The translations under genes were made by a program, and so were the position numbers. From Chrysochromulina parva (Eukaryota; Haptophyta; Prymnesiales; Chrysochromulinaceae): 28,950 nucleotides of DNA. The stretch spans positions 1-28,950 of the forward strand of contig PJAB01000356.1 in the NCBI GenBank assembly GCA_002887195.1. Reading direction: 5' to 3'. The notes below the pieces were generated by a model, which saw nothing but the letters and a program-made list of their open reading frames with translations, was not told the DNA's origin and searched no databases. Below are positions 18,902 to 28,950 of this stretch, in pieces (positions within the stretch are counted from its first letter, which is position 1; the number at the start of each line of letters is the position of its first letter).

Positions 18902-21900
18902 ATGCCGACCCATTTCTCACAACAGCGGCGCACGCTCGGCACGGCGGCGACGCCCACGTACATGGACGCACCGGAGCGTGCCCAAGGCAGCATGGTCATC
19001 ATCGATCGCTACGATGTGACCGTGCGGGCCAATGCCGCGAGGATGCTGGCAGAAAAGGGGAGGGCACCAGCTACGACAAAGCCGGTGACAGCCACCACTA
19101 TGCTCTCGTTCAGAGTTCCACCCGGCAAGGCCGACGCGTCGCATTCCGCCTCTCGTCCGGGATCAGCGTGCGGCAGCGCCGGCCTCTTGGTGCAGCAGAC
19201 CGCTGGTGCGTGCTGCTGCACGGCAGCGGGTGCCAGTGGCAGTGGCAGCCAGCCAGTGGCACCCATGCCGGTGCCACCTCCGGAAGCGGCGACGTATGCA
19301 CGGCCAGCGAGTCCCAACCCAGCGTGTACGAGCTCGCTATCGCAGCCCGCGTGCGCGCTGCCGCTCGCGCAGCAGACGGGAGGCCGCAGCCCGCAGGCGA
19401 GGCCGTCGTCGGCATCGAGGAGCTGCCGAGCGGCAGCCGCGAGCAGCGAGCTGGCTGCTGCCAAGGACGACCATGCCGTCGAGGCGCTCCGGCGCGCGCA
19501 GTCCGCCTCCATCCTGCAGCGGGAGCAGCGACGTGCGGCCGCCGTCGAGGCGGCCATAGCGCAGGCCTCGCGCCCGTTGACGACAGTGTCCAAGATCACT
19601 GCGAACGCAGCAGCGGCGGCGGCGGCGACAGCGAACGAGATCCGCGCGAGATCCGATCGAGATCACAGCGAGATCCGCGCGGCGACGTACCAGCCGGCCG
19701 AGGTGGAGTCGACCGTGCCGACCGAGCACCGTCTCGTCTCGCGCCTGCCCCTCTACACGGGATATGACCAGCCTGCCGCCGACCGCGACCACGGCTACCG
19801 GCTTCAAGAGGTGCTCAGTCCCGGAGCCGCCGCCATGTTTGCCCAGGAAGCGGCCGCGCTGCGGCGCATACGGCCGTCGTCGGCCTCAACGGGATCGCTC
19901 CGAACGCAGGCCCACCCTCACCAGGCCCACCCTCAGCAGGCCCACCCGATCCGTCCCAACCTCACCAGGCCCGCCTCTGCCAAGCAGGCCCTGTGGGGAG
20001 AAGCCCAGGAGCCAATGGGGCCCACTATGGCCGCCGCCGCCGCCTCTGAGGCTGCGCCCGCAACGCTGACGCCCACGACGGCGCCGAGCATGCCCACTAC
20101 GGCGCCGTTCGAGCTGCCAGCCGATGGGACGGGGGGCGCCGTGATGGGCGCCACCGCCGCGGCCCTCGAGAGCATGCTCGTGGGGCACCTCCACTCGACC
20201 TCGCCGCCGCGGCGGCAGCCGCCGCCGCAGCCGCAGCCGCATCCGCCCTCGGCCTCGTGGGGCGCGCCGGATGGTGTGAAGTCGGTGCCTGTGGCGACGG
20301 CGGCCGCTGGCATGCCTCCCTCTGCCGCCTCTGCCGCCTCGCCGCCAGCGGTGCGCTACACGCCAATCGCGGCGGCCAACGGACACGCCGATGCCGCCCG
20401 TTGGGAGCGACAGGATTTCCCGTCACACTCGGGCATGCCGAGGCGCGTCCACTCGGAGCAGCTCGACGTGATGCTCACCTCGTTGCTGAGCAAGCTCGAG
20501 GTGAGGGGCGAGCTCGAGCCCGCTTGATGGCCCTTGATGGCCTCCCTAATTAGATTGGATGACGTCCCTCATCAGGTGAGCGGCGAGCTCGAGGGTCTTG
20601 GGAAACGCGAGCGCCTCGGGCGCGAGCGGCAGGCATACGGGATGGCTGCCGCGGAGCTCGTTCGCCAGGCGCGCACGGAGAACAAGGTGCGCACCGCGCT
20701 CTCGATGGCCTCTCGATAGCCTCTCGATAGCCTCTCGATGGCCTCACGATAGCCTCTGGATGGCCTCTCGATGGCCTCCCTCTTGATGACCTCACTCCTT
20801 CGGAGCTGATTGCCTCTTGATGATCTCTGACGACTCCTGATTGCCTCCCTCATCAGGTGCGCGCGGCCCTCTTCGAGCGGATCGTCGACCGCGCGTGGGC
20901 ACTGGCCGATGAAGTGCTGCCGACGCTCGACACGTATGCACGCCGTGCGGAGGTGGCCGAGGTGCAGCGCAAGGCTGTCGCAGCCGAAGTCGCGCATGGG
21001 GAACGAGCGGCTCATCAGCTGCGGCAGCACGTCGCGATGCTCACGATCAGCCACGCGACCGTGCGTCGGCGTGCCCACCAGGCCGAGCTGGCGTGCTTCC
21101 GAGAGCAGGGTGCCCGCATCGCGTCGGAGAAGGAGCTCGAGAAGACGGTCGCGCATCGCGGGAAGCTCCAAGCGGAGCTGCACGCGACGGTTGAGGCGCT
21201 CAGGACGGCGCGAGATCACCTGGACGAGGTCGAGACGAAACTCGCGAGCTCGAACAGCGAGATTGAGCTCCTGGCCGGTCAGACCCGGCGCCTCGAGAAG
21301 CGCGTGCAGGCCGACGCCGCGCTCGTCGCCGAGGCACAGGGCGACGTGGATCGTGCGGCCGAGGAGCGAAACGAGCTCGCGCAACGGCTGGCGGCGCTGG
21401 AAGAGCACTTCGGCCGGCAGGCGGAGGAGCTCGCAAGGGCCAAGGAGCAGCTGTCGCTCGAGGAGGACGAGCCTGGGGAGCCGCCGGGTGGTGGGTCCTC
21501 CAAGGCGCGGCTGCGCACGAAGCTCGAGAAGGCGCTCAAGGACCTCGAGGGGCTTCAAAAGAAGGCGGACGCCGAGAAGCTGGTCGCGCTCTCCAAGTTC
21601 GATGCGGAGCTGCGTGCGACCCGTGACGAACTCGACGAGAGCGCGAACAAGCTCGCGCTGACGGAGCGCGCGCTGGCCGAGGCCAAGGAGCGCCTCGTCC
21701 ATCTCGAGCGCGAGATGCAATCTCAGATGCACTCTCGCGGGCTGCTCACTCGTCAGGTGACGAGTGCAGGCCTCGGGCCGATCCCATCGGGCGCCGTGTT
21801 GGGCGCCGCGCTGGGCGCGGGCGGCGACGAAGTGGCCCAGCTCTCCGCGGAGCTCGAGCGTACGTCCGAGCAGCTCGGTCAGCTCGAGGCCGAGCGAGGT

Positions 21901-22932
21901 GAGCTCCTGAGCCTCGCTGTGGGGATCGACTCGCAGACGAGTCGGTGGCTCCCCGAAGGCCATCCAGAAGGGCTTCCCGATGGCCAGCCGCGCGCGCTTG
22001 ACGACGCCGCCGCGAAGAACGTCGACCTGCGCGGGCTGCTTCGCCGTGTGGGCTCTCGCGTGCGGGCCTTGGGAGGCGCGCTCGGGGGGGCGCCCGGGGG
22101 GGCACCCGGGGGGGCACCCGGGGCTAGCCGCGACAGCGCGCCGGCGCCGCCGTCCACTCCGCGAGAGGGCCATCGCCCTCGCGATGCCTCCGGAGAGGGC
22201 GCCGTCTTGGGCGCCGAGCATGGACGTACCACGACGGCGCTCGAGGCGGCGCTCGAGACGGCGCGCCGCGCGGCGGCCGAGGCGGTGGCGCAAGCGGCGG
22301 CGGAGATGCGCCAAGCAGCGGCGGACTCGGAGGAGGCGGCGAGGAGGCACGCTCTCGAGACTCGGCATCTCGAGGTCGAGATTGCGGCGCTGCGCGCGCG
22401 GGCCGCTTCCGAGCAGAAGCAGATCGAGGAGGCCTACGAGCGAGGCGTCGCTGACGGGCTCGCGCGTGGGGAGGGGCATCTGGAGGCGGCCAAAGCGTCC
22501 GCGAGCTCCGCGAATGACACGTCGAGACGCATGAAGGACCTGGTCCAAGGGTTGGCTTCCCAGGTGGTCGCGCTGCAGCAGGAGGTGAGGCGACTCAAGT
22601 CGAGCAGCGCCAAGCAGCCCACGGGCGACGGCTCCGATCCGGCCTCGTACCTCGCCGCACGCGCCGACCCCAAGTTCGATGCGGGCGCCGTCCTGAGCGC
22701 CCAGTCGCGGGCGATCGAGAAGCTGGGCGGCGGCTCGGTAAGCGCCGTGCTGGGCGGCGGCTCGGCCAGCGCATCGCTCGGGGCGGCGCGCCGAGCCTCG
22801 GCGGCCGCGGGTCGCCATCATACGCGCGAGACCCTCGAAGCCGACGACGAGGTGGCGGCCTCCAGGGCTGCGGCCGCACGAGAGCACTCGTCTGAGCGTG
22901 GCGCCACCGCCACCGCCGCCACCGCCACCGCC

Positions 22933-22963
<31 letters not shown>

Positions 22964-24384
22964 CCGACACCGCCGCCGCCACCGCCACCGCCGCCACGCA
23001 CGCCGCTGCCGCCACCGCGTCAAGCTCCGCGGCCTCGGTCGGGCGCCGTGTCGAGCGCCTCACGCTGCGCGACCTGAGCAACACGGAGCGTGCATCGTTA
23101 CTAGGGGCTGAGAAGGCGGCGTGGGAGACAAACTTCCAGTGCGGCGGCAAGGCGGGGGCTGACAAGGCGGCAGAGGCGCAGCGGCGCGAGCGACTGCTTC
23201 GCGAGAGGATAGGGCTGCTGGAGCGCGCCTATGGGACGGTCCTCGACGAGCTCACGGAGCTGCGCGATGCGGTGCGCGCAGCCGCGGATGCTCGCCAGCG
23301 GCGCATCGCCGATCTGCCCGCCTCCGAGCTGCGCGTCGAGATTCGTCAGCTTCGTCACGACGCCGAGCTCGTCCGCGTGCAATCGGCGCTCGAGTCGCGC
23401 GAGCTCTGCGCGAGATTGCTCGGCGAGCTCTCGATCTCGTTCGAGAAGGAGGCACGGTGGACGGCGGACCGCATTGTGCGCCACGTGATCGCCGACGGGC
23501 GCGCGCTGCCTCCCGATCACCCGCAGGCCACGGGTAGAGCCGCCTTCGCTACCTCGGGAGCGACGGTAACGGTACCGACCGCCGCCCCGAGTGCGCCGGC
23601 CGGCAACGGCGATGGCGCCCCCCACCACGGCGTGGGCGCCCACCACGGCGCGGTTGCCCATTACGGCGCTGGCGCCCCCTCGGCGGCGCCGGGTCGACTC
23701 GCAACGGCTCGACAGCCACGCCCTGCGTCCGCCACGCGTGGCGGCTCAGGGCGCTTCGGCGTACCGGCCCGGCCGGCCTCAGCCACGTGTTCGCGTGCTC
23801 CTCTCACCACGGCTGCCGAGCTGCTCGGTGACGTGCCCACCTGCGCCCCAGCCAGCACCACCCACGCCGCTACTGCCACTGCACCTCGAGTGGCTCCTAC
23901 CGCCGGCACCGGTAGCACCACGAAGCTCGCCGCTGCCGCCGGCACCGCGAACGCCGTTGCCAGCGCAAGCGCCGCTGCCAGTGCATACGACGCCGAGCCA
24001 GACGCGCAGTTGGTGCTCGACGTTCGGGAGGAGGTGGAGAGCTTGAAGCAATGCATGCATCGAGCGCTGCAGCGGGCGACACGCACGCTGCGTGGTCGGC
24101 TGCTCCCCTCCAAGCCCACCACCCTCGAGGATAGCGGCGTGCCCGGCGCTGCGGTCGGCGCACAACAGATCCGATGGCTCGCGCAGGTATGCCGCGTCAT
24201 GCTCCCCCATTGCCTCGTGTGCGTCTTCGACCCGCTCAGCCAGGACCTCGAGAGCCGTTACAGCCCGTGGACGGTCCTCGCAGAGGATGCTCAGGCTCTC
24301 GGCGTGGAACGGGATGAGCGCATCGTGCTTGAGAAGTTCGATCCTTATGCCACAGTTGCGGCGGCCGTGGAGGCCGCCCCGTAG
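18902..24384 (+). CDS. Large coiled-coil protein with repeated RPxSA motifs (exons 18902..20500, 20576..20686, 20857..24384)
   Basis: 1745 residues from ATG 18902, ending at TAG 24382-24384. All junctions are phase 0. The first exon (533 residues) is Ala/Pro/Ser-rich and disordered, with RP[AGS]SA motifs near 19151, 19400, 19868 and 19965; two more occur near 23718 and 23770. The middle region (end of exon 1 through about nt 21740) is helical: LDVMLTSLLSKLE, the 37-residue exon 2 (GELEGLGKRERLGRERQAYG...), VRAALFERIVDRAWALADEVLPTLDTY, then a long Glu/Leu/Lys/Arg coiled coil with heptad spacing. More helices follow (about 22220-22600 and 23085-23470), split by an Ala/Thr low-complexity stretch (22900-23030). 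The C-terminus (about 24000-24384) is globular. The style recalls axonemal or centriolar proteins, which often carry such motifs, but no specific family could be assigned. Confidence 0.8.
20501..20575 (+). other. Intron 1 of the coiled-coil gene, 75 nt, bounded by a direct repeat
   Basis: GTGAGG donor after CTCGAG; acceptor CCTCATCAG ending 20575; phase 0. Unspliced, the frame stops within nine codons (TGA at 20525). The first 18 nt of the intron match the first 18 nt of the next exon at 17 positions. It contains TTGATGGCC twice. Confidence 0.8.
20687..20856 (+). other. Intron 2 of the coiled-coil gene, 170 nt, with an 11-bp minisatellite
   Basis: GTGCGC donor after AACAAG; acceptor CCTCATCAG ending 20856; phase 0. 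The intron holds about seven copies of an 11-bp unit CCTCTCGATRG (20699-20774) and stop codons in the reading frame. Its first 16 nt match the start of exon 3 at 13 positions. The last 9 nt equal those of intron 1. Confidence 0.8.
20699..20774 (+). repeat. 11-bp tandem repeat inside intron 2
   Basis: About seven consecutive units of CCTCTCGATGG or CCTCTCGATAG with single-base variants, followed by more degenerate CCTC...TTGATGA copies to about 20850. Confidence 0.85.
22078..22124 (+). repeat. G-rich 12-bp tandem repeat in coding sequence; G-quadruplex candidate
   Basis: GGGGGGCGCCCG / GGGGGGCACCCG units, about three copies, encode GAPGGAPGGAPGA. Four runs of four or more G separated by short loops lie on the coding strand, which could form a G-quadruplex. 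Confidence 0.75.
22903..23020 (+). repeat. GCCACCGCC-type low-complexity tract encoding Ala/Thr
   Basis: Imperfect trinucleotide tract that gives a run of Ala and Thr between two helical parts of the coiled-coil protein. The opposite strand reads as a Gly-rich ORF, which is an artefact of the tract. Confidence 0.85.
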
Positions 24385-24969
24385 CGGCGCGAGGGTGAGG
24401 CTGCAGGCTCGGACGAAACTCTCTGGGCACACGAGAGGCTCTCACTGTCACTTACTACTTCCTGTAGCCAGCCAGCCAGCCGTATGCGCGTGTGCGCCCG
24501 TGTGGGGCGCGCGCGACTCACAGGTGAATTCAGCCCTTCACAAGATCTCACATGCTGGAGATCGTCTGTGAAGCTCTGTCAGACAGTCAGAGTATGAGAC
24601 AAAAAATCGTACGAAGATCGAAGTAGAAGGAACGTCTATCATGTTGATCGGATTACATACTTTACAGCTGAGGTCGTGGCGTCGGCGGTGTGGGCCTCAA
24701 CCCTCGTCCCAGCACCAGCCCAGCACGATGCACGAACCCAAATACGCAAACTCGAAATTGCCCAGCTGCAGCATGCTCCGAATGTCGACCGTGGTGACTT
24801 AACCATTTATCCGCCATGGCGGTCTGACCATGTCTGACTTAGTCACTTCCTGTTCACGGGAACTGAGGGGCCGTTGCTGGAACCCTATTTGGGAAATCCC
24901 GCCCGCATCCTTGCGACGTCAAAGAAAGTTTTCGCGTCGACTTGAGGCACGATTTCGGTGCGACCGACC
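24385..24969. other. Intergenic region, 585 bp
   Basis: No gene recognised. It holds a GCCA short repeat (about 24466-24481), a 12-bp palindrome CCGCCATGGCGG (24811-24822) and moderately AT-rich stretches. It presumably contains the 3' end of the coiled-coil gene and the promoter of the next gene. Confidence 0.4.
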
Positions 24970-25703
24970 ATGCTGCTCCTTCTCGTGGCATTACCACTCG
25001 TCGTCGCCTTGCCGGCGGCGTTTGACGGACATCAGGTCAACGCCCTTCATCTCGAGGTGCAATCTCCGCGTCAGTTCGAGGTGCGATCTCCACCCGAGTC
25101 CCGCCATCATCTCCCAGACGCCACGCGAGATCTCCACAAAAGCCCCGCCACTCCGCACGCACGACACCCCAATCGCACACACATCACAAATAAATGCACG
25201 CGCCGCGGCACTAGAACGCGGGCAAGACGATCTACCACGCGATGTTAATCGTCACCAACCCCTTCGAGCCCATGGACACCAACCTTCATCTACACCGCAC
25301 ACACGACACGCTCGCTCACGTCACCGCCTGTCACCGCCTGGCACCGTTTCCACTCTCCAACGCCTGTGTCCCAACTGACCCGTTTGCCGGTCGCCGTGCC
25401 CACGCTCCGCAGACGTCGTACTACATTGATATCATCGTCTCCATCGCGGTGGCTTTGGCCGCCGTGGCTACGGCCGTTGAGTCGTCGGCCGCTGCAATCC
25501 TCACCTCCGCCGCGACCCTGGTCGGCGTCACCGTCACCAGCTCTCCGACCATCCCCACTCAAACGGTTGGCGTTTCGCTCGCCCTCGGCGGCGACCCCAA
25601 AGATCGCCTCCTGGGCTCTAGTATCGCCATCATCGCCGCCGTTGCCGTGCTCGCCGTCATCCTCTCCTGCAGCCGATGGATCTCCAAACCCGAGCGGAGA
25701 CTG
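24970..25703 (+). CDS. Possible upstream exons of the surface-protein gene, or a separate small membrane protein
   Basis: ATG 24970 begins a textbook signal peptide (MLLLLVALPLVVALPAAFDG). Its frame can be joined in phase 0 from GTG donors at 25057 or 25081 to the acceptor GCTCCGCAG ending 25412, after a pyrimidine-rich stretch. The next exon starts TSYYIDIIVSIAVALAAVA and carries two hydrophobic segments (about 25425-25500 and 25610-25670), then runs in the same frame straight into the surface-protein gene that starts at 25704. Either this is the real 5' end of that gene, or it is another gene whose end I could not place. The His-rich translation of 25242-25412 supports that stretch being intronic. 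Confidence 0.35.
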
Positions 25704-28700
25704 ATGACGGGTACCAACCGTTCCGGTGGGCAGCCGACATTGCTCCGTCCTCCGCCGAAACTCTCGACCGCCATTTGCCTCACAACGAGGTTGGCACAGC
25801 TTGTTCTGGTGCTCTTGCTTTGTCCCGGGGTTATGTCAACTACGCCCGATTCGGGACCCATTCTGATTCACGAAGTCGGCATGCTTGAAGGTGATCAGAG
25901 CCTGGCAACAGAAGGGGCGATGCGAGAGGCAAAGTTCCACAAGGCTGAGGCAGCAGCGGAAGATCCCTTTCTTTTCAAGCATCGCCTTCAATACCATGAC
26001 GCTGCTTCGAACAAACTCACGTATTTCGAGTACAGCGCACGCCGCCATGATCACGTCCTCATGCTGAATGAGATGAACATTTCTTCGTGTGTGCTGGAAG
26101 TTGCTGGAGGCCAGATTCAGAGAGTTCATCTGACGTCCCGCGATCACGATGGGCTCAGAATGAACGTGACGGCTGGTACGTTTCTCTCACCCCTGTTGGC
26201 TCCCGTGTTCATCGGCTCCCGTCTTCATTGGCTCCTGTGTTCGTTGTTTTCTGACGAACTGCATTCGATCATATGTCACAGGCACGATATTTGCAGGAAA
26301 GATCGATTGCCAGGTCCAAGGAAGCCAACACTTGTATGGCAAGCCGCTACAAGAACAGGCGCTCACCGATCCTATTGTCACACTCGACGCGAATGGGTTC
26401 GAAGCGGTTGTGACGGTAGCTACGAGACCGGTGGGCTTCAATGACTGCTTCGAGCACGCGGAGATCGAGTACTTTCATGGCGAGCCGCAAAGTCTCCACG
26501 ACGCACGCCTCGCACGAAATGTGTCTCTGACTTCCAAGGGATACAGCGTTCCTGACGAAGGCTTTGCCAAGACACCTGAGGTGATTGCCGATGCCGTACG
26601 CCACAAGGGGAGCGCAAGCGTTCCACGGGCTTCTGTCGAAGGCCTGCCATCGAATCGGACTGCACGCGCCGATCGTCACCTTGCGCATTCATCCTGCTCC
26701 GGCTGGTTTGGGATCGGCTGGTATCCAGATTACGATATTACCATCGGTCTCTCTGGGACTGATTGTACAAATCAACCTCCAGGAATCGCTTTGGAAAGTC
26801 CGAGTTGCTTTTGGCGCCCATCCCCGAGCGAGGATGTCGTGGCACTCAAAGTCGGCAACACTTACACCTTGCGATGGGCATCGACTGCGCCGAATCCAAA
26901 TGTTGAAATTATGATTCAGGAGACTAATAATGGAATCTGGGGAGATAAAGTCTGCGCTATCTTGTCACCGACTGCGGCTTGCGGCAACACCTGCAATTAC
27001 GCGTCTGACGGCAATTGCGACGACGGCGGCCCCGGCGCGGAATTCACAAGCTGCTTCGTCGGCACCGACTGCACCGACTGCGGCCCCCGCTCGGGGATGC
27101 TCCCGCCGCCGCTTCTTTGTGTCAACACCTGCAATTCCGCGTCTGACGGCAATTGCGACGACGGCGGCCCCGGCGCAGAATTCACAAACTGCGCCCTCGG
27201 CACCGACTGCGCCGACTGCGGCTCCCGCCCACCGGCCCATCCACTGTGCAGCAATACCTGCAATTACGCGTCTGACGGCGATTGCGACGACGGTGGCTCC
27301 GGCGCAGAGTTTTCTTCTTGCAACTATGGCACCGACTGCAGTGACTGTGGCCCGCACCCCCCGATTCCAAACCAAGCGTACTCGGGTTCTTGGCAAACCT
27401 CCCCGAATTACTTGACATTTCGTATGCCTGATCTTCGGGAGCTTCCGTGTGCCCAAGGTTTTCTCGAAGGCTTCCCGGAGTTTCAGTTCCGCATTCGCAC
27501 CGATGGCGACTGCCACCGTGGTACGTGGGGTACTACGTTCAGGCTTTTGCAGGGCGCCTCAGCTTCGCAAGCAATTTCTCTGAACGTCTCTGCCCAATAC
27601 AACGAGCTCGGTAGCGCAAGTGCAGGCCTTAGGGTCAAGTGTGCGAGCTGCTATGTCAGTGGCTCAGGTAACATTCATGTCCTACTTCGCACCACGAATA
27701 TCAATCCCTTCGATGAAACATGGACGTGGGGCAACTTGAACTTGATCGGCCATGTAGATGTCGAAGCACAAGCGTATTTATCGGGAACGCGGACTATTGG
27801 CCCTGATCGAGTCTTACCCCGTGGGTGCATACCCGGTCTCTGTGTTGTAGGCAATATTGCAGGCATTGATTTCTCCTTAGGAGTTCTTGCTGATCTTTGG
27901 TGGGGCGCTCATGCAACATTTGATGCAACCGCCACTCTCACGTATCAACGCACTATGAGTTCCTCTGGAACGCTGGCACATCACACACGGCAGGGTCAGA
28001 CCATTCTATATTCCGTAGACGGATTCGTTCCCAGCGCTCAGCAGGATTCTCAGACAACACCGCAACTGCGACTGGAGATTGACGCAACTGCTCGTGTGTA
28101 CGTGACACCCCAATTCTACGTTGGTATCTTCCTATCCGCTTCAACATGGACGCAAGCAGAGGCGTACGCGAAAGTCGAGGTACACTTGTCGTTTTCAGCT
28201 CAGTTCAACTTCCGAACTGCACTCGTCGGGACAAGCTACTACTTCCCAGCCAGAAACGCAACATTGGTCGCACCTCTTCCCCTCCTTCCGCCGATACCCT
28301 ATGTGCTGTGCGGCGAGACCTGTGGCTCCTCATCCAACGGTGTTTGCGACGACGGCGGCCCCGGCGCGGAGTACTCGGCTTCTTGTGAGTACAGCACCGA
28401 CTGCACCGACTGCGGCCCCCGCACCTCGCCTCTGTGCACAGAGACCTGCAACTTTTCATCCGACGGTATGTGCGACGACGGCGGCCCTGGCGCGGAGTAC
28501 TCGGCTTGTGGGTACGGCACCGACTGCACCGACTGCGGCCCCCGCACTTCAGGAGGCTCGCCGCCCCCTGCCCCTGCCCCTGCCACCGGGCCGCCGCAGA
28601 CCTGCGCCAATGCTTGGATTGGTTGTACACCAGCATGCTCAGGAAATCATGATACACATCTTGGATTCCAGCTCAGCGCAACTGTCTATGGAACATACAA

Positions 28701-28950
28701 GTTCTATCTTCAAATCACACTTCCTCTGTTTGGGACTTTGAATTTTGGCTCCCCATGGGAGATGAGGACCGGATCCTTCCTCTTTAATTTCAACTGGTAC
28801 GTTGGTTCTTTCTGCTGGTACAACTTTCCTAGCTCGTCACCACCGCCGCCGCCGCCGCCGCCGCCGCCGCTCTTTTTATTGTCACCGCCGCCACCGCCAT
28901 CACCGCCGCCGCCCTCGCCCTCGCCGCCGCCGCCCCCGCCCTCACCACCG
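25704..28950 (+). CDS. Secreted or surface protein with five Cys-rich CDDGGPGAE repeats and polyproline tail (3' partial; exons 25704..26175, 26282..>28950)
   Basis: From ATG 25704 the product opens with a signal-peptide-like N-terminus (hydrophobic LAQLVLVLLLCPGVMS). At least 1047 residues are encoded and the frame runs off the right edge. The second exon has no stop in 2669 nt; its frame begins with no ATG, so it makes sense only after splicing. The first 330 residues are a globular extracellular region with N-glycosylation sites. Three Cys-rich repeats (26980-27357) of pattern CxxTCxxxSDGxCDDGGxGAEFxxC...GTDCxDCGxR follow, then a beta-rich domain of about 300 residues (27358-28308; LGVLADLWWGAHATFDATATLTYQ), two more repeats (28309-28545), another small domain, and a poly-Pro/Ser tail from 28840. 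Such repeats and tails are common in algal surface proteins; a calcium-stabilised, Notch-repeat-like fold is inference. Codons are much less GC-rich than in the other genes. Confidence 0.75.
26176..26281 (+). other. Intron, 106 nt, in the surface-protein gene, containing a 16-bp triplicate
   Basis: Donor GTACGT at 26176, acceptor ATGTCACAG ending 26281, phase 1. Joining gives ...NVTAGTIFAGKIDC... and opens the 2.7-kb downstream frame. Inside are three successive 16-nt copies of TTGGCTCCCGTGTTCA (about 26197-26244) with a few substitutions. Confidence 0.8.
26980..27357 (+). repeat. Cys-rich repeats 1-3 of the surface protein
   Basis: Three consecutive coding repeats of about 43 residues, each with eight Cys or nearly so, sharing SDGxCDDGGxGAEF and GTDCxDCG. 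The nucleotide identity between repeats 1 and 2 is high over the core, suggesting recent duplication or gene conversion. Confidence 0.9.
28309..28545 (+). repeat. Cys-rich repeats 4-5 of the surface protein
   Basis: Two further copies of the same Cys-rich repeat, with NGxCDDGGPGAEYSA and TDCTDCGPR, separated from the first three by a beta-rich domain. Confidence 0.9.
28840..28950 (+). repeat. Proline/serine-rich (CCG) tract at the right edge
   Basis: Poly-Pro with interspersed Ser (SPPPP type), as in hydroxyproline-rich wall proteins and pherophorins. The tract continues past the window edge. Confidence 0.9.

Noticed and set aside
20572..23001. 809-residue minus-strand ORF opposite the coiled-coil gene
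   Set aside because: It begins with poly-Gly from the Ala/Thr tract and is Arg/Leu-rich throughout. It is the antisense shadow of a GC-ending-codon gene, with no domain pattern.
24830..25378. 182-residue plus-strand ORF
   Set aside because: Ser/Arg/His-rich with no hydrophobic or domain pattern; the overlapping frame at 24970 has a real signal peptide.
26930..27415. 161-residue plus-strand ORF (Ala/Thr-rich) across the Cys-rich repeats
   Set aside because: Out-of-frame reading of the repeats; the Cys-rich frame is continuous over 2.7 kb and has conserved motifs.

Overview
The window looks like nuclear DNA of a eukaryotic microalga, most likely a haptophyte. The signs are high GC content with strongly GC-ending codons, few short spliceosomal introns (61-224 nt, mostly GTG-type donors), long Ala/Ser/Gly/Pro-rich linkers, targeting-peptide-like N-termini, Cys-rich CDDGGPGAE-type surface repeats, and a Pro-rich wall-protein tail. 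No prokaryotic operons, mobile elements, CRISPR arrays, rRNA or tRNA were seen. The lineage is inferred from style only; a pelagophyte or another high-GC alga is not excluded.

Layout. 1-6484 (+): 3' part of a very large glycine-rich, Cys-rich membrane protein of the plant/oomycete glycine-rich type, cut by the left edge, with one visible intron. 6709-7293 (-): a small protein with a lipocalin-like pattern. 7788-10634 (-): a three-exon gene fusing an N-terminal SPX domain (inositol pyrophosphate/phosphate sensor) to a Zn2Cys6-type DNA-binding cluster; this is the most notable gene. 11063-12697 (+), divergent from it: an EF-hand/adenylate-kinase-like fusion with a transit-like N-terminus. 12941-14593 (+): a 2-oxoglutarate/Fe(II) dioxygenase of the prolyl-4-hydroxylase type. 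14594-15786: 1.2 kb without a convincing gene. 15787-17556 (-): a protein with kinesin-light-chain-like TPRs. 17686-18639 (-): a polytopic membrane protein. 18902-24384 (+): a three-exon coiled-coil protein with repeated RPxSA motifs, divergent from the membrane protein. 25704 to the right edge (+): a secreted or surface protein with five Cys-rich repeats and a polyproline tail, open at the edge; its long second exon has no ATG near its start and is visible only by following the frame through the intron.

The genes are independent eukaryotic loci rather than one pathway. Two divergent pairs (SPX-Zn2Cys6 / EF-hand adenylate kinase, and membrane protein / coiled-coil protein) share short intergenic regions that probably act as bidirectional promoters. 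The first of these holds an unusual 8-bp tandem repeat with an inverted partner. The best candidate for something undescribed is the SPX-Zn2Cys6 protein, which looks like a one-component phosphate-status transcription factor. Second is a pair of adjacent introns in the coiled-coil gene that share sequence and are bounded by direct repeats, as expected of recently gained or introner-like introns.
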